Source of the DNA: Candidatus Omnitrophota bacterium
GTDB lineage: Bacteria > Omnitrophota > Gorgyraeia > 2-02-FULL-51-18 > JAGOUK01
Direction of reading: 5' to 3'
Length of the DNA stretch: 31,236 bases
Assembly: GCA_015231685.1 (NCBI GenBank)
Contig: JADGBA010000002.1
Span: 1-31,236 of the forward strand
Under the pieces are notes generated by a model. It was given only the letters and a program-made list of their open reading frames with translations. It did not search any database and was not told the origin of the DNA. Each line of letters opens with the position of its first letter. Within the stretch, counting starts at the first letter, position 1. Shown in pieces: positions 6,050 through 14,950 of this stretch. The position numbers and the translations under genes are program-made.

Positions 6050-8883
6050 AGAATCTTTTTCAAAAATTGTCCCGTGTAAGAGGCTGCGATTCCGGCAAGT
6101 GCTTCCGGAGTTCCCGCCCCCACCACTTTGCCGCCGCCAGAGCCGCCTTCGGGCCCCAGATCAATCACGTGGTCCGCGGACTTGATCACATCCAGGTTGT
6201 GCTCAATCACAATCACGGTGTTGCCGCGGTCCACCAACGCCTGCAGAACGCCCAGAAGCTTCGCGATGTCCTCAAAGTGAAGCCCGGTGGTCGGCTCATC
6301 GAGGATATACAGCGTCTTGCCCGTCGCGCGTTTCGAGAGCTCAGTCGCAAGCTTCACACGCTGAGCCTCGCCGCCCGAAAGGGTCGTCGAGGACTGCCCC
6401 AGTTCGACATAACCCAAACCGACATCAAAAAGCGTTTTTAACTTCGAATGGACCGCCGGAATATTCTCGAAGATTTCCATTGCTTCCTCCACGGAAAGCT
6501 TCAGCACCTCGGCAATGTTACGGCCGCGATAACGCACCTCCAGCGTCTGTGCATTGAATCGCATGCCCCTGCAGACCTCGCAGGTCACGAAGACGTCGGG
6601 CAAAAAATGCATTTCGATCATTTTAACACCATCGCCCTCACAAGCCTCACAACGTCCGCCCTTGACGTTAAAGCTGAAGCGCCCGGGCTTAAACCCGCGC
6701 ATCCTCGAATCCGGCAAGCGGCTGAATATCTCCCGGATCGGTCCCCAAATCCCAGTGTACGTCGCCGGATTGGAGCGCGGAGTACGGCCAATCGGCGACT
6801 GGTCAATCTCGATCACTTTGTCGATTTGCTCCGCCCCGAGAAGCTTCTTGTGCGCGCCCGCGCGCTCCCGGGATTTGTACAGCTTCTTTCTCAAAGCCTT
6901 CCAAAGAATCTCGTCGATGAGCGTGCTTTTGCCGGAACCGGAAACGCCCGTGACGCAAATGAAGGTCCCCAACGGAAAGTCCACCGTGATGTTCCGCAAA
7001 TTGTTTTCGGATGCGCCTTCAATGCGAATACGCTTGCCCGCACGGCCGCGGCGGCGCGATGCCGGCACGGGAATGGACAACGCTCCCGAAAGGTACTTTC
7101 CGGTCACCGACTCGGCGCACTTCACGATCTCTGCCGGAGGTCCGGAATAAACAACCCGTCCTCCGTGAGCGCCCGCGCCCGGCCCCAAATCCACCAGATG
7201 ATCGGAAACACGCATCGTTTCTTCGTCGTGCTCCACCACAATCAGGGTATTGCCGAGATTTTTGAGCGATTCGAGCGTCGCAAGCAGCTTCTGATTGTCT
7301 CTCTGATGAAGACCGATGGAAGGCTCATCGAGCACATAGAGCACACCCATGAGCCCCGCACCGATCTGGGTCGCCAGGCGGATACGCTGGGCTTCGCCTC
7401 CCGAAAGGGTCCCGCTCGTACGGCTCAGCGTGAGGTATCCCAGGCCGACATCGAGCATGAATTTGAGTCTTTCCCGGATTTCTTTGAGAATCTGCCGCGA
7501 AATATGCATCTCCTCCTCGGAGAGCTTCAGTCCCCCAAAGAACGTCACCGCCTCATCTACCGGCATTTCGCAGACTTCATGAATGTTCTTCCCGGCCACC
7601 CGCACCGCGAGGCTCTCGGGCTTCAGCCGCCGGCCGCTGCAGGCGGTGCAGGGCTGTTCACTCATGCACTTGTTGATTTCGTTTTTCATCCACTCCGAAT
7701 CGGTCTCTTTAAAACGGCGCTCCAGATTCGGCACCACGCCCTCAAATCCGCCGGACCATCCGCCGTCAGCGCCCGGTTCTCCGTACAACACCAGCTTCTT
7801 CTGGGCGGCAGAAAGTGATTCAAACGGCGCGTCCAGACTAAAGCCCTTTCTCTCGGCGAGCCGCCTAAGCTGTCGGCGCAAATAGATCATGTAGGATTTG
7901 CCTCCGCGCTTCCACGGAACGATCGCTCCCTGCCGCAGGGTCTTGGACGGATCGGGGATCACCAGTCGGACATCAATCTCCTGCTTGTTGCCGAGACCGT
8001 CGCACATCGGGCAGGCGCCATAGGGAGAATTGAAGGAAAACATCCGGGGCTGAATTTTTTCAAAACTCACGCCGCAGTGGGCGCAGGCATGGTGTTCCGA
8101 AAAAATCTGTTCGTTCACCGGCGCTTTGTCCCCGCCCGCCCCCGGGAGCTCCGCCGCCACCCGGATCACGCCGCCGCCGGTTCGCAGGCCGGCCTCTACT
8201 GAATCGGTCAGCCTTTTTTTGTTGTCAGCCCTCAGCGTCAGACGGTCCACAACCACTTCAATGGTGTGCTTAAGCTTCTTGTTCAGTTCGATCTTTTCCG
8301 AAAGCTCCCTGATAACGCCGTCCACGCGCGCCCGGACGAACCCCGCCTTGCGCGCATCATCAAACACCGAATGGTACTCCCCTTTACGACCCTCAACCAG
8401 AGGCGCCAGAAGCGTCACCCGGGCGGACTCCCCGAGGATCATGACCTGTTCAACGATTTCCTGCGCGCTCTGACTCGAAATCTGCCGTCCGCAGCGGTGG
8501 CAGTGCGGAATCCCGATCGACGCATAGAGGAGCCTGAGATAATCATAAACCTCGGTGATGGTCCCGACCGTGGAGCGGGGGTTCGCCCCGGCATTTCTCT
8601 GCTCGATGCTGATAGCGGGCGAAAGCCCTTCAATGTATTCGACATCCGGCTTTTGCATCTGGTCCAAAAACTGGCGGGCATAGGCGGAGAGGCTTTCCAC
8701 ATACCGCCGCTGACCTTCCGCATAAATCGTGTCAAACGCCAATGAGGACTTGCCGGAGCCGCTCAAGCCGGTGATCACCGTCAGGGCATTACGGGGAATG
8801 CGCACATCAATCCCCTTAAGGTTATGCACCCGGGCATTTTTGACAAAGATTTCTGACTTGGGCCGAAGCTCAGGAGTTTTCAT
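6046..8883 (-). CDS. uvrA: UvrA, excinuclease ABC subunit A
   Basis: This is a complete 945-residue UvrA, the damage-sensing ABC ATPase of nucleotide excision repair. Both nucleotide-binding modules are intact: Walker A GLSGSGKSS at about 39-47 with LSGGEAQRIRLATQIG and VLDEPSIGLHQRD, then Walker A GVSGSGKST with LSGGEAQRVKLATELS and LDEPTTGLHFED. Zinc-binding cysteines appear as CHRC, CAHC/CPMC and CEAC/CEVC pairs. The ATG at 8883 is preferred; a TTG five codons earlier is possible. Either start lies within the last codons of the upstream gene, and the UvrA stop overlaps the TPR gene start, so uvrA is embedded in an envelope-related operon. No residue loss was noticed. Confidence 0.97.
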   Translation of the reverse strand: MKTPELRPKSEIFVKNARVHNLKGIDVRIPRNALTVITGLSGSGKSSLAFDTIYAEGQRRYVESLSAYARQFLDQMQKPDVEYIEGLSPAISIEQRNAGANPRSTVGTITEVYDYLRLLYASIGIPHCHRCGRQISSQSAQEIVEQVMILGESARVTLLAPLVEGRKGEYHSVFDDARKAGFVRARVDGVIRELSEKIELNKKLKHTIEVVVDRLTLRADNKKRLTDSVEAGLRTGGGVIRVAAELPGAGGDKAPVNEQIFSEHHACAHCGVSFEKIQPRMFSFNSPYGACPMCDGLGNKQEIDVRLVIPDPSKTLRQGAIVPWKRGGKSYMIYLRRQLRRLAERKGFSLDAPFESLSAAQKKLVLYGEPGADGGWSGGFEGVVPNLERRFKETDSEWMKNEINKCMSEQPCTACSGRRLKPESLAVRVAGKNIHEVCEMPVDEAVTFFGGLKLSEEEMHISRQILKEIRERLKFMLDVGLGYLTLSRTSGTLSGGEAQRIRLATQIGAGLMGVLYVLDEPSIGLHQRDNQKLLATLESLKNLGNTLIVVEHDEETMRVSDHLVDLGPGAGAHGGRVVYSGPPAEIVKCAESVTGKYLSGALSIPVPASRRRGRAGKRIRIEGASENNLRNITVDFPLGTFICVTGVSGSGKSTLIDEILWKALRKKLYKSRERAGAHKKLLGAEQIDKVIEIDQSPIGRTPRSNPATYTGIWGPIREIFSRLPDSRMRGFKPGRFSFNVKGGRCEACEGDGVKMIEMHFLPDVFVTCEVCRGMRFNAQTLEVRYRGRNIAEVLKLSVEEAMEIFENIPAVHSKLKTLFDVGLGYVELGQSSTTLSGGEAQRVKLATELSKRATGKTLYILDEPTTGLHFEDIAKLLGVLQALVDRGNTVIVIEHNLDVIKSADHVIDLGPEGGSGGGKVVGAGTPEALAGIAASYTGQFLKKIL

Positions 8884-9568
8884 CTTGATTCGCAGCAACC
8901 GGAATGCTCTCCCCTTTAAGAATGGGCGGAATCGGCCGTGTGTCGATCCTCAATCCCCCGTCATGTTCAATCCTTATGGAGTATAACGTTCCCGGAACAA
9001 ATAAAGATCCCGGCGCCTCGATCTGCGCGCTTTTGATGCCCGCGGTAAGACGCTTTTGCGGATCCAAAGCAACTTCCCAGAACTCCTCCCATATCTTCTT
9101 CTGGAAACCCTCGGGAACTCCGGAAACACGGTATCCCGCGGGAATGCTGTCGGCGGCGGTAATCTCGAATTCCTGGGTCTCTGCTCCGTCCAGCACAAAT
9201 GCCTTCAAAAAAAGATAAATGCTCTTTCCCTTCAGAGAGTCCCCCTTCATCACACTCTCGTCTTCAAACCGCACCACCAGGGACTGAAACTGAATCAGAT
9301 TGCCCATGAACTCGAAGTAGCGGGGCTCGAGCGGACGGCCGTGGATGTCATATTCCAAAAACTTGATCCGCGTCAGACGGCGGCGGCTTCGGTCATCATA
9401 CCGCACACCGGTCACCAGGACCTCGGCTGCGCGGGAGTCCGCCGTGAGATTCGCCTGAATCTTCTTTAGATTCTCAATTTCACGGACGTGCCGCGTAACC
9501 AGCAAAATTCCTCCGGCGACAACAGAGATCACCAGAAATATCGTCAGTTTGTTAAGCGTTTTGAACAT
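8870..9568 (-). CDS. Membrane-anchored protein of unknown function
   Basis: The protein has 232 residues from ATG 9568. A longer frame starts at 9619, but the membrane segment begins right after the chosen Met. An N-terminal hydrophobic helix (LTIFLVISVVAGGILLV, about 8-24) is followed by a short coiled stretch and an extracytoplasmic, beta-rich domain with many charged residues. No known family is recognised. Its 3' end overlaps the start of uvrA by 14 bases, so it is probably the first gene of the operon running to cutA. No clear ribosome binding site precedes either candidate start. Its role could be structural in the envelope; this is only inferred from topology. Confidence 0.7.
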   Translation of the reverse strand: MFKTLNKLTIFLVISVVAGGILLVTRHVREIENLKKIQANLTADSRAAEVLVTGVRYDDRSRRRLTRIKFLEYDIHGRPLEPRYFEFMGNLIQFQSLVVRFEDESVMKGDSLKGKSIYLFLKAFVLDGAETQEFEITAADSIPAGYRVSGVPEGFQKKIWEEFWEVALDPQKRLTAGIKSAQIEAPGSLFVPGTLYSIRIEHDGGLRIDTRPIPPILKGESIPVAANQDENS

Positions 9569-9599
9569 AGTGGGATATCGTACCATAGACGGGGCTTGC

Positions 9600-9649
9600 C
9601 GGGTCCGCTCCAACGGCATGCCGGCACTTCGATCGCTGGACCGGACCCG
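9600..9649. promoter_or_regulatory. Inverted repeat in the divergent intergenic region
   Basis: CGGGTCCG at 9600-9607 is perfectly complementary to CGGACCCG at 9642-9649. Between them lies the 10-base palindrome CGGCATGCCG at 9614-9623. The repeat lies between the leftward unknown gene (start 9568) and the rightward transporter (start 9673), and its right arm touches the candidate -35 box at 9637-9642. An operator or DNA cruciform that controls either side is possible. No known regulator motif is recognised. Confidence 0.4.
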
Positions 9650-9665
9650 TATCGTTCGGTAAAAT
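9637..9665 (+). promoter_or_regulatory. Candidate promoter of the NSS transporter, giving a leaderless mRNA
   Basis: TGGACC (9637-9642), a 17-base spacer and TAAAAT (9660-9665) form a moderate sigma70-type promoter (4/6 and 5/6 matches). The expected start of transcription is at about 9672-9673, which is the A of the ATG. No Shine-Dalgarno sequence precedes that ATG, which fits leaderless translation. The match is modest. Confidence 0.35.
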
Positions 9666-9672
9666 ACGACCC

Positions 9673-11265
9673 ATGCCTAAACCGTCCGGACAACGCCAGA
9701 GCTGGGGCACCAAGATCGGCATCATCATGGCGGTGGCGGGATCCGCCATCGGTCTCGGGAACTTCCTGAGATTTCCGGTCCAGGCCGCCAATAACGGCGG
9801 CGGGTCCTTCATGATCCCTTACTTCATTTCGCTCATCTTTATGGGGATCCCTCTGATGTGGGTGGAATGGACCATCGGCCGCTACGGAGGCGGTTTCGGG
9901 CACGGGACCGCGCCCGGCGCCTTTCATTCCATGTGGGCCAAAAACCGCTTCATCAAGTACTTCGGAATCATCGGCATCTTTGGACCCATGGTGATTTTCA
10001 TCTATTACACTTACATCGAATCCTGGCTGCTGGGATTCACCGTATTCTCAATCACCGGCCGCGCTCTTCTCCCGGGCAGTCAGGAAGCGATGCAGTCCTT
10101 CCTGGCGGGCTACCAGGGCATCGAAACCAATGAGTACTTCACGGGCCGACTCTGGGCCTATATCTTCTTTCTGATCACCTTCGTTTTGAATATGTATGTC
10201 ATCACACATGGTATCTCCCGCGGCATTGAGCGTTTCACCAAGTGGGCCACCCCCCTCCTGCTGATCTCGGGCATTCTGCTTGCGGTTCGCATTCTCACAC
10301 TCACACCGGTCAATCCGGCCCACCCGGACTGGACAGTCACCGCCGGACTCGGATTCCTATGGAACCCCGACTTCTCCCGCCTCACCGACGCCCGCGTCTG
10401 GCTGGCTGCGGCCGGGCAAATCTTCTTCACACTGTCCGTCGGCATCGGCGCGATTCTGACCTACACGAGCTACCTCAAAAAAAACGACGATATCGTCCTT
10501 TCCGGCCTTTCGTCGGTGAGCACCAATGAATTCGCGGAAGTGGTCCTGGGCTCGAGCATCATCATTCCCGCAACGTTTCTCTTTTTTGGACCCGTCGGCA
10601 CAACCGAAATCGCCAAAAGCGGCGCGTTCAACCTCGGTTTTGTGACCATGCCCATGATTTTTCAACAAATTCCGGCGGGGCAATTCTTTGGAGCGTTGTG
10701 GTTTTCGCTTCTTTTTTTGGCGGGCGTCACATCGTCCATCTCTCTGGCCCAGCCAGCCATCACTTTTCTGGAAGACGAATTCAATATTCCCCAGGCAAAG
10801 GCTACCCGTATCTTTGCCGTCGTGACTTTTGTCCTGTGCCATTTTCCGATCCTCTTCCTGGGTCAGGGAGTTCTCGACGAAATGGATTTTTGGGGAGGAA
10901 CCTTTTGTCTGGTGGTCTTCGCCACAATTGAGTCGATCCTTTTTTCATGGGTTTTTGGAATCGATCGTGCATGGGACGAAATGCACCTGGGCTCAGAAAT
11001 TCGTGTTCCGCGCTTCTACAAGTTCATCCTCAAATATGTCACACCGCTCTTTTTGATTGCGATTCTCGTCTGGTGGTTCATTCAGCAGGGGGCTCCCGTC
11101 ATTCTGATGAAGAACATTCCGGATGAACTCAAGCCCTACGCCCTGGGCACGCGGGCGGCGCTGGTGGTGCTGGCGGTGACACTCTGTCTGCTGGTTAAAT
11201 TGGCTTGGCGGAGAAGAAAAAAAAGTGGCGACCTGCCGGATTATTCCTTGCCGGACTCCCGGTAA
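9673..11265 (+). CDS. Sodium:neurotransmitter symporter-family (NSS/SNF, LeuT-like) transporter
   Basis: This 530-residue, very hydrophobic protein has about 12 membrane helices. The first helix carries the family signature GSAIGLGNFLRFP, whose backbone shapes the Na+ and substrate sites, followed by NGGGSFMIPY and the GIPLMWVEWTIGRYGG segment. Bacterial NSS members import amino acids or related small molecules with Na+; the substrate here cannot be read from the sequence. It is the only convincing plus-strand gene in the window. The ATG at 9673 has no clear ribosome binding site. Its end overlaps the convergent lipoprotein gene by 25 bases, so the two transcripts would be complementary at their 3' ends. 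Confidence 0.94.
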   Translation: MPKPSGQRQSWGTKIGIIMAVAGSAIGLGNFLRFPVQAANNGGGSFMIPYFISLIFMGIPLMWVEWTIGRYGGGFGHGTAPGAFHSMWAKNRFIKYFGIIGIFGPMVIFIYYTYIESWLLGFTVFSITGRALLPGSQEAMQSFLAGYQGIETNEYFTGRLWAYIFFLITFVLNMYVITHGISRGIERFTKWATPLLLISGILLAVRILTLTPVNPAHPDWTVTAGLGFLWNPDFSRLTDARVWLAAAGQIFFTLSVGIGAILTYTSYLKKNDDIVLSGLSSVSTNEFAEVVLGSSIIIPATFLFFGPVGTTEIAKSGAFNLGFVTMPMIFQQIPAGQFFGALWFSLLFLAGVTSSISLAQPAITFLEDEFNIPQAKATRIFAVVTFVLCHFPILFLGQGVLDEMDFWGGTFCLVVFATIESILFSWVFGIDRAWDEMHLGSEIRVPRFYKFILKYVTPLFLIAILVWWFIQQGAPVILMKNIPDELKPYALGTRAALVVLAVTLCLLVKLAWRRRKKSGDLPDYSLPDSR

Positions 11266-11768
11266 TAGTAGACCCTCAAAGCTTCCCAGGTCTGCGGCCC
11301 TGCCAAACCATCGGCCTTGAGTCCCTTGGATGTCTGAAACGCCTTGATCGCTTCGCGGGTTTTTGCGCCGACCTTACCGTCAATGGGTCCGTCGTACATA
11401 TTGGCGCGAGCCAGTGCGATCTGGACCTTTTCATTGAAGGAGAATTCATGACCTTCTTCAAATTTGACACTCGGCGTCTTCACAACAACGGGCGCTTCGG
11501 GAGCCGCCTGCTGGGAAACCTGTTGAGCCACGGCGTGAACCTTCATCGTGTCCGCCGCGACTGCCGCAGGGGGCTGAGGGACCGGAATCACTTCGACGGC
11601 GGTCTGAGCGCTGCCCCATCCGTCCTCAATGCTGGCAAGCATTTTCAAATCCTCGTCAGACAAAAGCGCAGCTGTTTTCTTTTCCTGGCTTTTTCCGCAA
11701 CCGGCGGCAACGGACAATGCTGAAATCAAGAATACGAGTAAAAGCGGGTGGCGAAGTTTCATAAGCAT
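11241..11768 (-). CDS. Lipoprotein with C-terminal peptidoglycan-binding domain
   Basis: The 175-residue product begins with a lipoprotein signal: basic start, hydrophobic core LLLVFLISALS and lipobox VAAGC, with the lipidated cysteine at 24. A low-complexity Ala/Pro/Gln/Val linker (about 50-100) follows. The C-terminus (about 112-170) is a PG_binding_1-type domain with QIALARANMYDGPIDGKVG, AKTREAIKAFQTSKGLKADG and LAGPQTWEAL. It likely tethers the outer or inner membrane to peptidoglycan. It lies just downstream of the secretin block in the same direction, separated by an AT-rich gap of about 88 bases, so an accessory role for that machine is possible. GGAGG lies about 14 bases before the first ATG. 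Confidence 0.85.
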   Translation of the reverse strand: MLMKLRHPLLLVFLISALSVAAGCGKSQEKKTAALLSDEDLKMLASIEDGWGSAQTAVEVIPVPQPPAAVAADTMKVHAVAQQVSQQAAPEAPVVVKTPSVKFEEGHEFSFNEKVQIALARANMYDGPIDGKVGAKTREAIKAFQTSKGLKADGLAGPQTWEALRVYYYRESGKE

Positions 11769-11856
11769 GATGTTATCTCAAGCCTCCCATGAGGTCAAGC
11801 CAATTGAGTTGAATGTTTTTTTAATACCTAGCATAATTTACTCTAATTAATTATTA

Positions 11857-12153
11857 TTACATTTTATTTAACATTTTTAACTGAGCAACTTCCTCTTCCA
11901 AACTCTTGATCTTCGCGTCGCTAGCGTCAATCCTCGCCGAAAGTTCATGCACCTTTTTCTGCAGATACTCTTCCATCGGCATAAACTCAACAACATTACC
12001 CTTGGTCTGAATCGGCATATCCGCCGGAACCTTCATGCGAATACCGTTAATCTTCTTGATAACCATTCCATCATCATCTGCGGCCGGCGCCGTCACGCCC
12101 ATGAGGCCAACCCCGGCAGCCACAATCACTGCCCCCAACAGTCGTCTTGTCAT
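11857..12153 (-). CDS. Small secreted coiled-coil protein, unknown function
   Basis: The 98-residue product has a signal peptide (TRRLLGAVIVAAGVGLMGV, cut near APAA at about residue 25). A short domain with GMVIKKINGIRMKVPADMP follows, then a C-terminal coiled coil (about 62-97: heptads in VHELSARIDASDAKIKSLEE). No family is recognised. Its ATG overlaps the stop of the coiled-coil/TPR gene as ATGA, so it is the last gene of the secretin block and is translationally coupled to it. A periplasmic partner of the secretin or of the coiled-coil protein is a reasonable inference only. Confidence 0.72.
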   Translation of the reverse strand: MTRRLLGAVIVAAGVGLMGVTAPAADDDGMVIKKINGIRMKVPADMPIQTKGNVVEFMPMEEYLQKKVHELSARIDASDAKIKSLEEEVAQLKMLNKM

Positions 12154-13097
12154 TTCTTTTCGAATATATCACCCGGGATCATGCGCTTCTGATCCACTTT
12201 GAGTCTCAGCTCAGCCCTGAGCATCCTGAGTTCGACATCCTTGGCGTCTTTGGCGTTGGGCAGCAACTCAAGATATCTCTGATAGTGCGCCACCGCCTCT
12301 TTGGGTTGGTCAAGCTTCACGTCCTGCAGTACGGCCATGTTGTAATGAGCCAGCGCATCAGCCGGATTAAAACCCAATGCATAGTCGAATTCTTTGACAG
12401 CTTCCTCGTATTGCCCGCTCCGCATCAAGTACACCCCGAGATTGTAATGCGCGGCCGAAGCGTCCCGTTTCATCAGCCTGACCTGCTCGCTCAGGGCATC
12501 AGCCTTTTCGAATAGGGCGGCCGGCGCAACATCGGCAGGTGCGGCCGGCTGATCGGCTTCAGCGTCGGCGTTGGGGGCGTTCGCCGCAGCAGGCGATACC
12601 TTCAGTTGGGATTCCAAATCCGCGATTTTGAGTCTGGCATCAACCAGCTGACCCTGAAGATTCTTCACAAACGCCTCGTTAACCGGCGATGAGGCTTTAC
12701 GCGCAACTTCCTGTGCAGATCGGAGCGCGGCCTCGAGCTCGCCGATTCGCAACTGCAGTTTTTGGCGGACGGCGCCGAGCACCGCCATCTGCTTGAGCTG
12801 GGTCTCGTGCGACGCCCTTAGAGAACTCATTTCTTCAACGAGTTTCCTGGCCTGCTCCGCATCCATAGTATTAGCCGAAGCCTCTACACTTTGACTCTCC
12901 TGCGCGGCCGTGTTTTGGGAAAGCCGCTCCAGCGCTTTCTGGGTCGAAAGCAATTGTGCTTCTGTCTCCAGGAGATTCGACTCGAGGATCACATTGGATT
13001 TTCGGGCTTCGGTCCACTGCCATGTCAAAAGCGCCAATCCCGCTCCTGCCATCAACAGAAGCAGCCACCCAAGAAGCACCTTGTACAATCTCCTCAA
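12150..13097 (-). CDS. Inner-membrane coiled-coil protein with TPR repeats
   Basis: The 315-residue product has an N-terminal membrane anchor (VLLGWLLLLMAGAGLALLTW, about 6-25) and a long coiled coil (about 30-175). An Ala/Pro/Asp-rich hinge (about 177-200) and then two or three TPR motifs at about 218-290 follow, including YNLGVYLMRSGQYEEAVKEF and HYNMAVLQDVKLDQPKEAVA. The TPR part should lie in the periplasm. The ATG overlaps the end of gspD as ATGA, and the small coiled-coil gene overlaps its end. The TPRs could act like a PilF/pilotin or an assembly scaffold for the secretin. No specific family is recognised. Confidence 0.75.
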   Translation of the reverse strand: MRRLYKVLLGWLLLLMAGAGLALLTWQWTEARKSNVILESNLLETEAQLLSTQKALERLSQNTAAQESQSVEASANTMDAEQARKLVEEMSSLRASHETQLKQMAVLGAVRQKLQLRIGELEAALRSAQEVARKASSPVNEAFVKNLQGQLVDARLKIADLESQLKVSPAAANAPNADAEADQPAAPADVAPAALFEKADALSEQVRLMKRDASAAHYNLGVYLMRSGQYEEAVKEFDYALGFNPADALAHYNMAVLQDVKLDQPKEAVAHYQRYLELLPNAKDAKDVELRMLRAELRLKVDQKRMIPGDIFEKK

Positions 13098-14950
13098 ACG
13101 CCACCCCCGGCCTTGGGCGCGCTTTCTTGAGGGTAAGCCTGGAGGCCCTTTGCAATTTTATCAATGTCCGGCGTCACGTCTTGAGGCAGCTTGGTTCCCG
13201 CCGGAGGCAGCGGCGCCGCAACCGCAGACTGAACCGGTTGGGTGGTTTCATTTGAAGGCGCTTCAGCTTTGGGAGATTGCGCTGAAGCTGCCGGTTGCGC
13301 CGGCAAAGAAAGCGTGGAATAGTCTTGCAGGCCTTTGACCGGCCCAAGGTCCTCCACTTCTATCACAACATCCTCTTCGGCGGTGATGCGCTCCGACTTG
13401 CTCAGGTATTCCCTGTAATCACCCACCGCACTCGGACGATCGTGAATGTAGTTGGCTTCACCCCCGATGATATGAGGAGTCATAAACAGAATGAGCTCAA
13501 ATTCCTCGGTATCGGTTTCTTCACTTCGGAAGAATTCCTTAAAAAAGGGCAGATCCCCGAAGAACGGCAGCTTCCGGATGGTCGAGGTGTTCTCGGTTTT
13601 CCTCAGACCCCCGATCATCACTGTGGTGCCGTCCTTCACGCTGATCTTCGTTTCAACCTCGGTCGTGTCCACGATAGGAATCTCGTTGTTGGACGGCGTT
13701 GTGAGCGTCCGTGCCACACTGGAGATTTCGGGCTTCACGGCCATGGTTACAAATCCGTTCTTATTGATTTGCGGCGTGACATAAAGGGAAATACCGACAT
13801 CAATAAAGCTGACATCCTCGGCGGTGGTGCTGGTGGAACTTCCCGTCGTGGTGGTTGACGTTACATAGGCTTCACGTGTACCGATCAGGATCTTCGCCTC
13901 CTGGCCTTCAACGACGGTAATGCGCGGATTGGCAAGAATCTTGGATTCTCCCAGCGTTTTAAGAAACTCAAAGACCACTTCAAAATAGTCCGTTGTGAGT
14001 CCGGCGAAGGTCACCAGGCCTCCCGTGCCGAGACTGCGCGAAAACAGCCCTTGCAGGTTGAGTGACTCCAATTTGTCCGTAAAAATTTTCTGCCAGTCGA
14101 TCCCCTGGTCATAGTCATCACTCAGGATTACCTTGACGATCATCGTGTCGATCACCACCTCACGGGTCTTGCGATCGAGAGTGGCGACCAAATGCCGGAT
14201 TTCCTTCATCCGTTCCGGCAGCGCGCTGACGACGATCTGATTGGATCGAATGTCTGCCGTCAGCTCTGCCGCCTCCTGCACCCCGGCGGAAGCAAGAAGC
14301 GCCTGCATATCCTCTGCCTTCGCATAATCGAGATCAAAAATTTCCTTCTCCAGCGGTTGATCGAGTTCCGCAATGATATCCGTCATCACATTGATCTTGG
14401 CGGGAATGTCGACCAAAAAGAGAGTGCCCGTCTTCTGATCAGCCACCACACTGCCAACGTCACTTTTGGCCGCGTCGAGCATCTTGAACACCTGCTCGGT
14501 GGAAGCGTATTGAAGACGGTGAATGCGTACTTCGCGCTCATCATCATAGGACACGCCGTAGCGTGCCGTGTACTCCTGCATCGTCATGATGTACACCACC
14601 GGCCCGCGCTGGACATGCGCCAGACTGTTCGACAAAAGCACAATGTCCAGGATATCCGCGATACGGACATCCGTCAGATGGAGCGTCACACGCCCCGTCA
14701 CATTGGGGCTGAAATAGATGTTGAATTTGCCTTTCTTGGCCAGAAAGGTGAGCACCTCGACAACATCACTGTCCCGAAGGTCGATCGAAACGCGCTCCTC
14801 GATACCTTGGATAAATCCCATCGATTCGTCAGCAGGAGACGCTGTTCCGGGACAAACGATCAGCATCTGCACGCAAAGAAGCGCGACGGTCATCCGCCGG
14901 AACCACCGCTTGGTTCGTTGTCCGATCATGATTAAGCTCATCTGAGTCAC
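13094..14950 (-). CDS. gspD: GspD/PilQ-type secretin
   Basis: This 618-residue protein forms the outer-membrane pore of a type II secretion or related system. A signal peptide (hydrophobic about 21-34, cut after TASPA near 40) is followed by an STN-like domain (about 53-123: VSIDLRDSDVVEVLTFLAKK), N1-type domains (about 140-262) and the secretin domain (about 265-495). Hallmarks are ILANPRITVVEGQEAKI, VGISLYVTPQIN, VEVKISV-like ETKISVKDGTTVMIGGL, and LPFFGDLPFFKEFF. A 120-residue Ala/Pro/Gln-rich tail ends the protein; such tails can carry pilotin-binding sites. The GTG at 14950 overlaps the preceding stop as GTGA; ATG is three codons later. Confidence 0.93.
   Translation of the reverse strand: MTQMSLIMIGQRTKRWFRRMTVALLCVQMLIVCPGTASPADESMGFIQGIEERVSIDLRDSDVVEVLTFLAKKGKFNIYFSPNVTGRVTLHLTDVRIADILDIVLLSNSLAHVQRGPVVYIMTMQEYTARYGVSYDDEREVRIHRLQYASTEQVFKMLDAAKSDVGSVVADQKTGTLFLVDIPAKINVMTDIIAELDQPLEKEIFDLDYAKAEDMQALLASAGVQEAAELTADIRSNQIVVSALPERMKEIRHLVATLDRKTREVVIDTMIVKVILSDDYDQGIDWQKIFTDKLESLNLQGLFSRSLGTGGLVTFAGLTTDYFEVVFEFLKTLGESKILANPRITVVEGQEAKILIGTREAYVTSTTTTGSSTSTTAEDVSFIDVGISLYVTPQINKNGFVTMAVKPEISSVARTLTTPSNNEIPIVDTTEVETKISVKDGTTVMIGGLRKTENTSTIRKLPFFGDLPFFKEFFRSEETDTEEFELILFMTPHIIGGEANYIHDRPSAVGDYREYLSKSERITAEEDVVIEVEDLGPVKGLQDYSTLSLPAQPAASAQSPKAEAPSNETTQPVQSAVAAPLPPAGTKLPQDVTPDIDKIAKGLQAYPQESAPKAGGGV

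Noticed and set aside
6448..7818. 456-codon open frame on the plus strand
   Set aside because: It is the exact antisense of uvrA, whose protein motifs are unmistakable. The frame is open because of GC-rich third positions and has no domain of its own.
11724..11768. Promoter TTGACC-17-TAACAT before the lipoprotein gene
   Set aside because: The -10 box would end one base before the ATG, placing the transcript start inside the gene; the -10 match is only 4/6.
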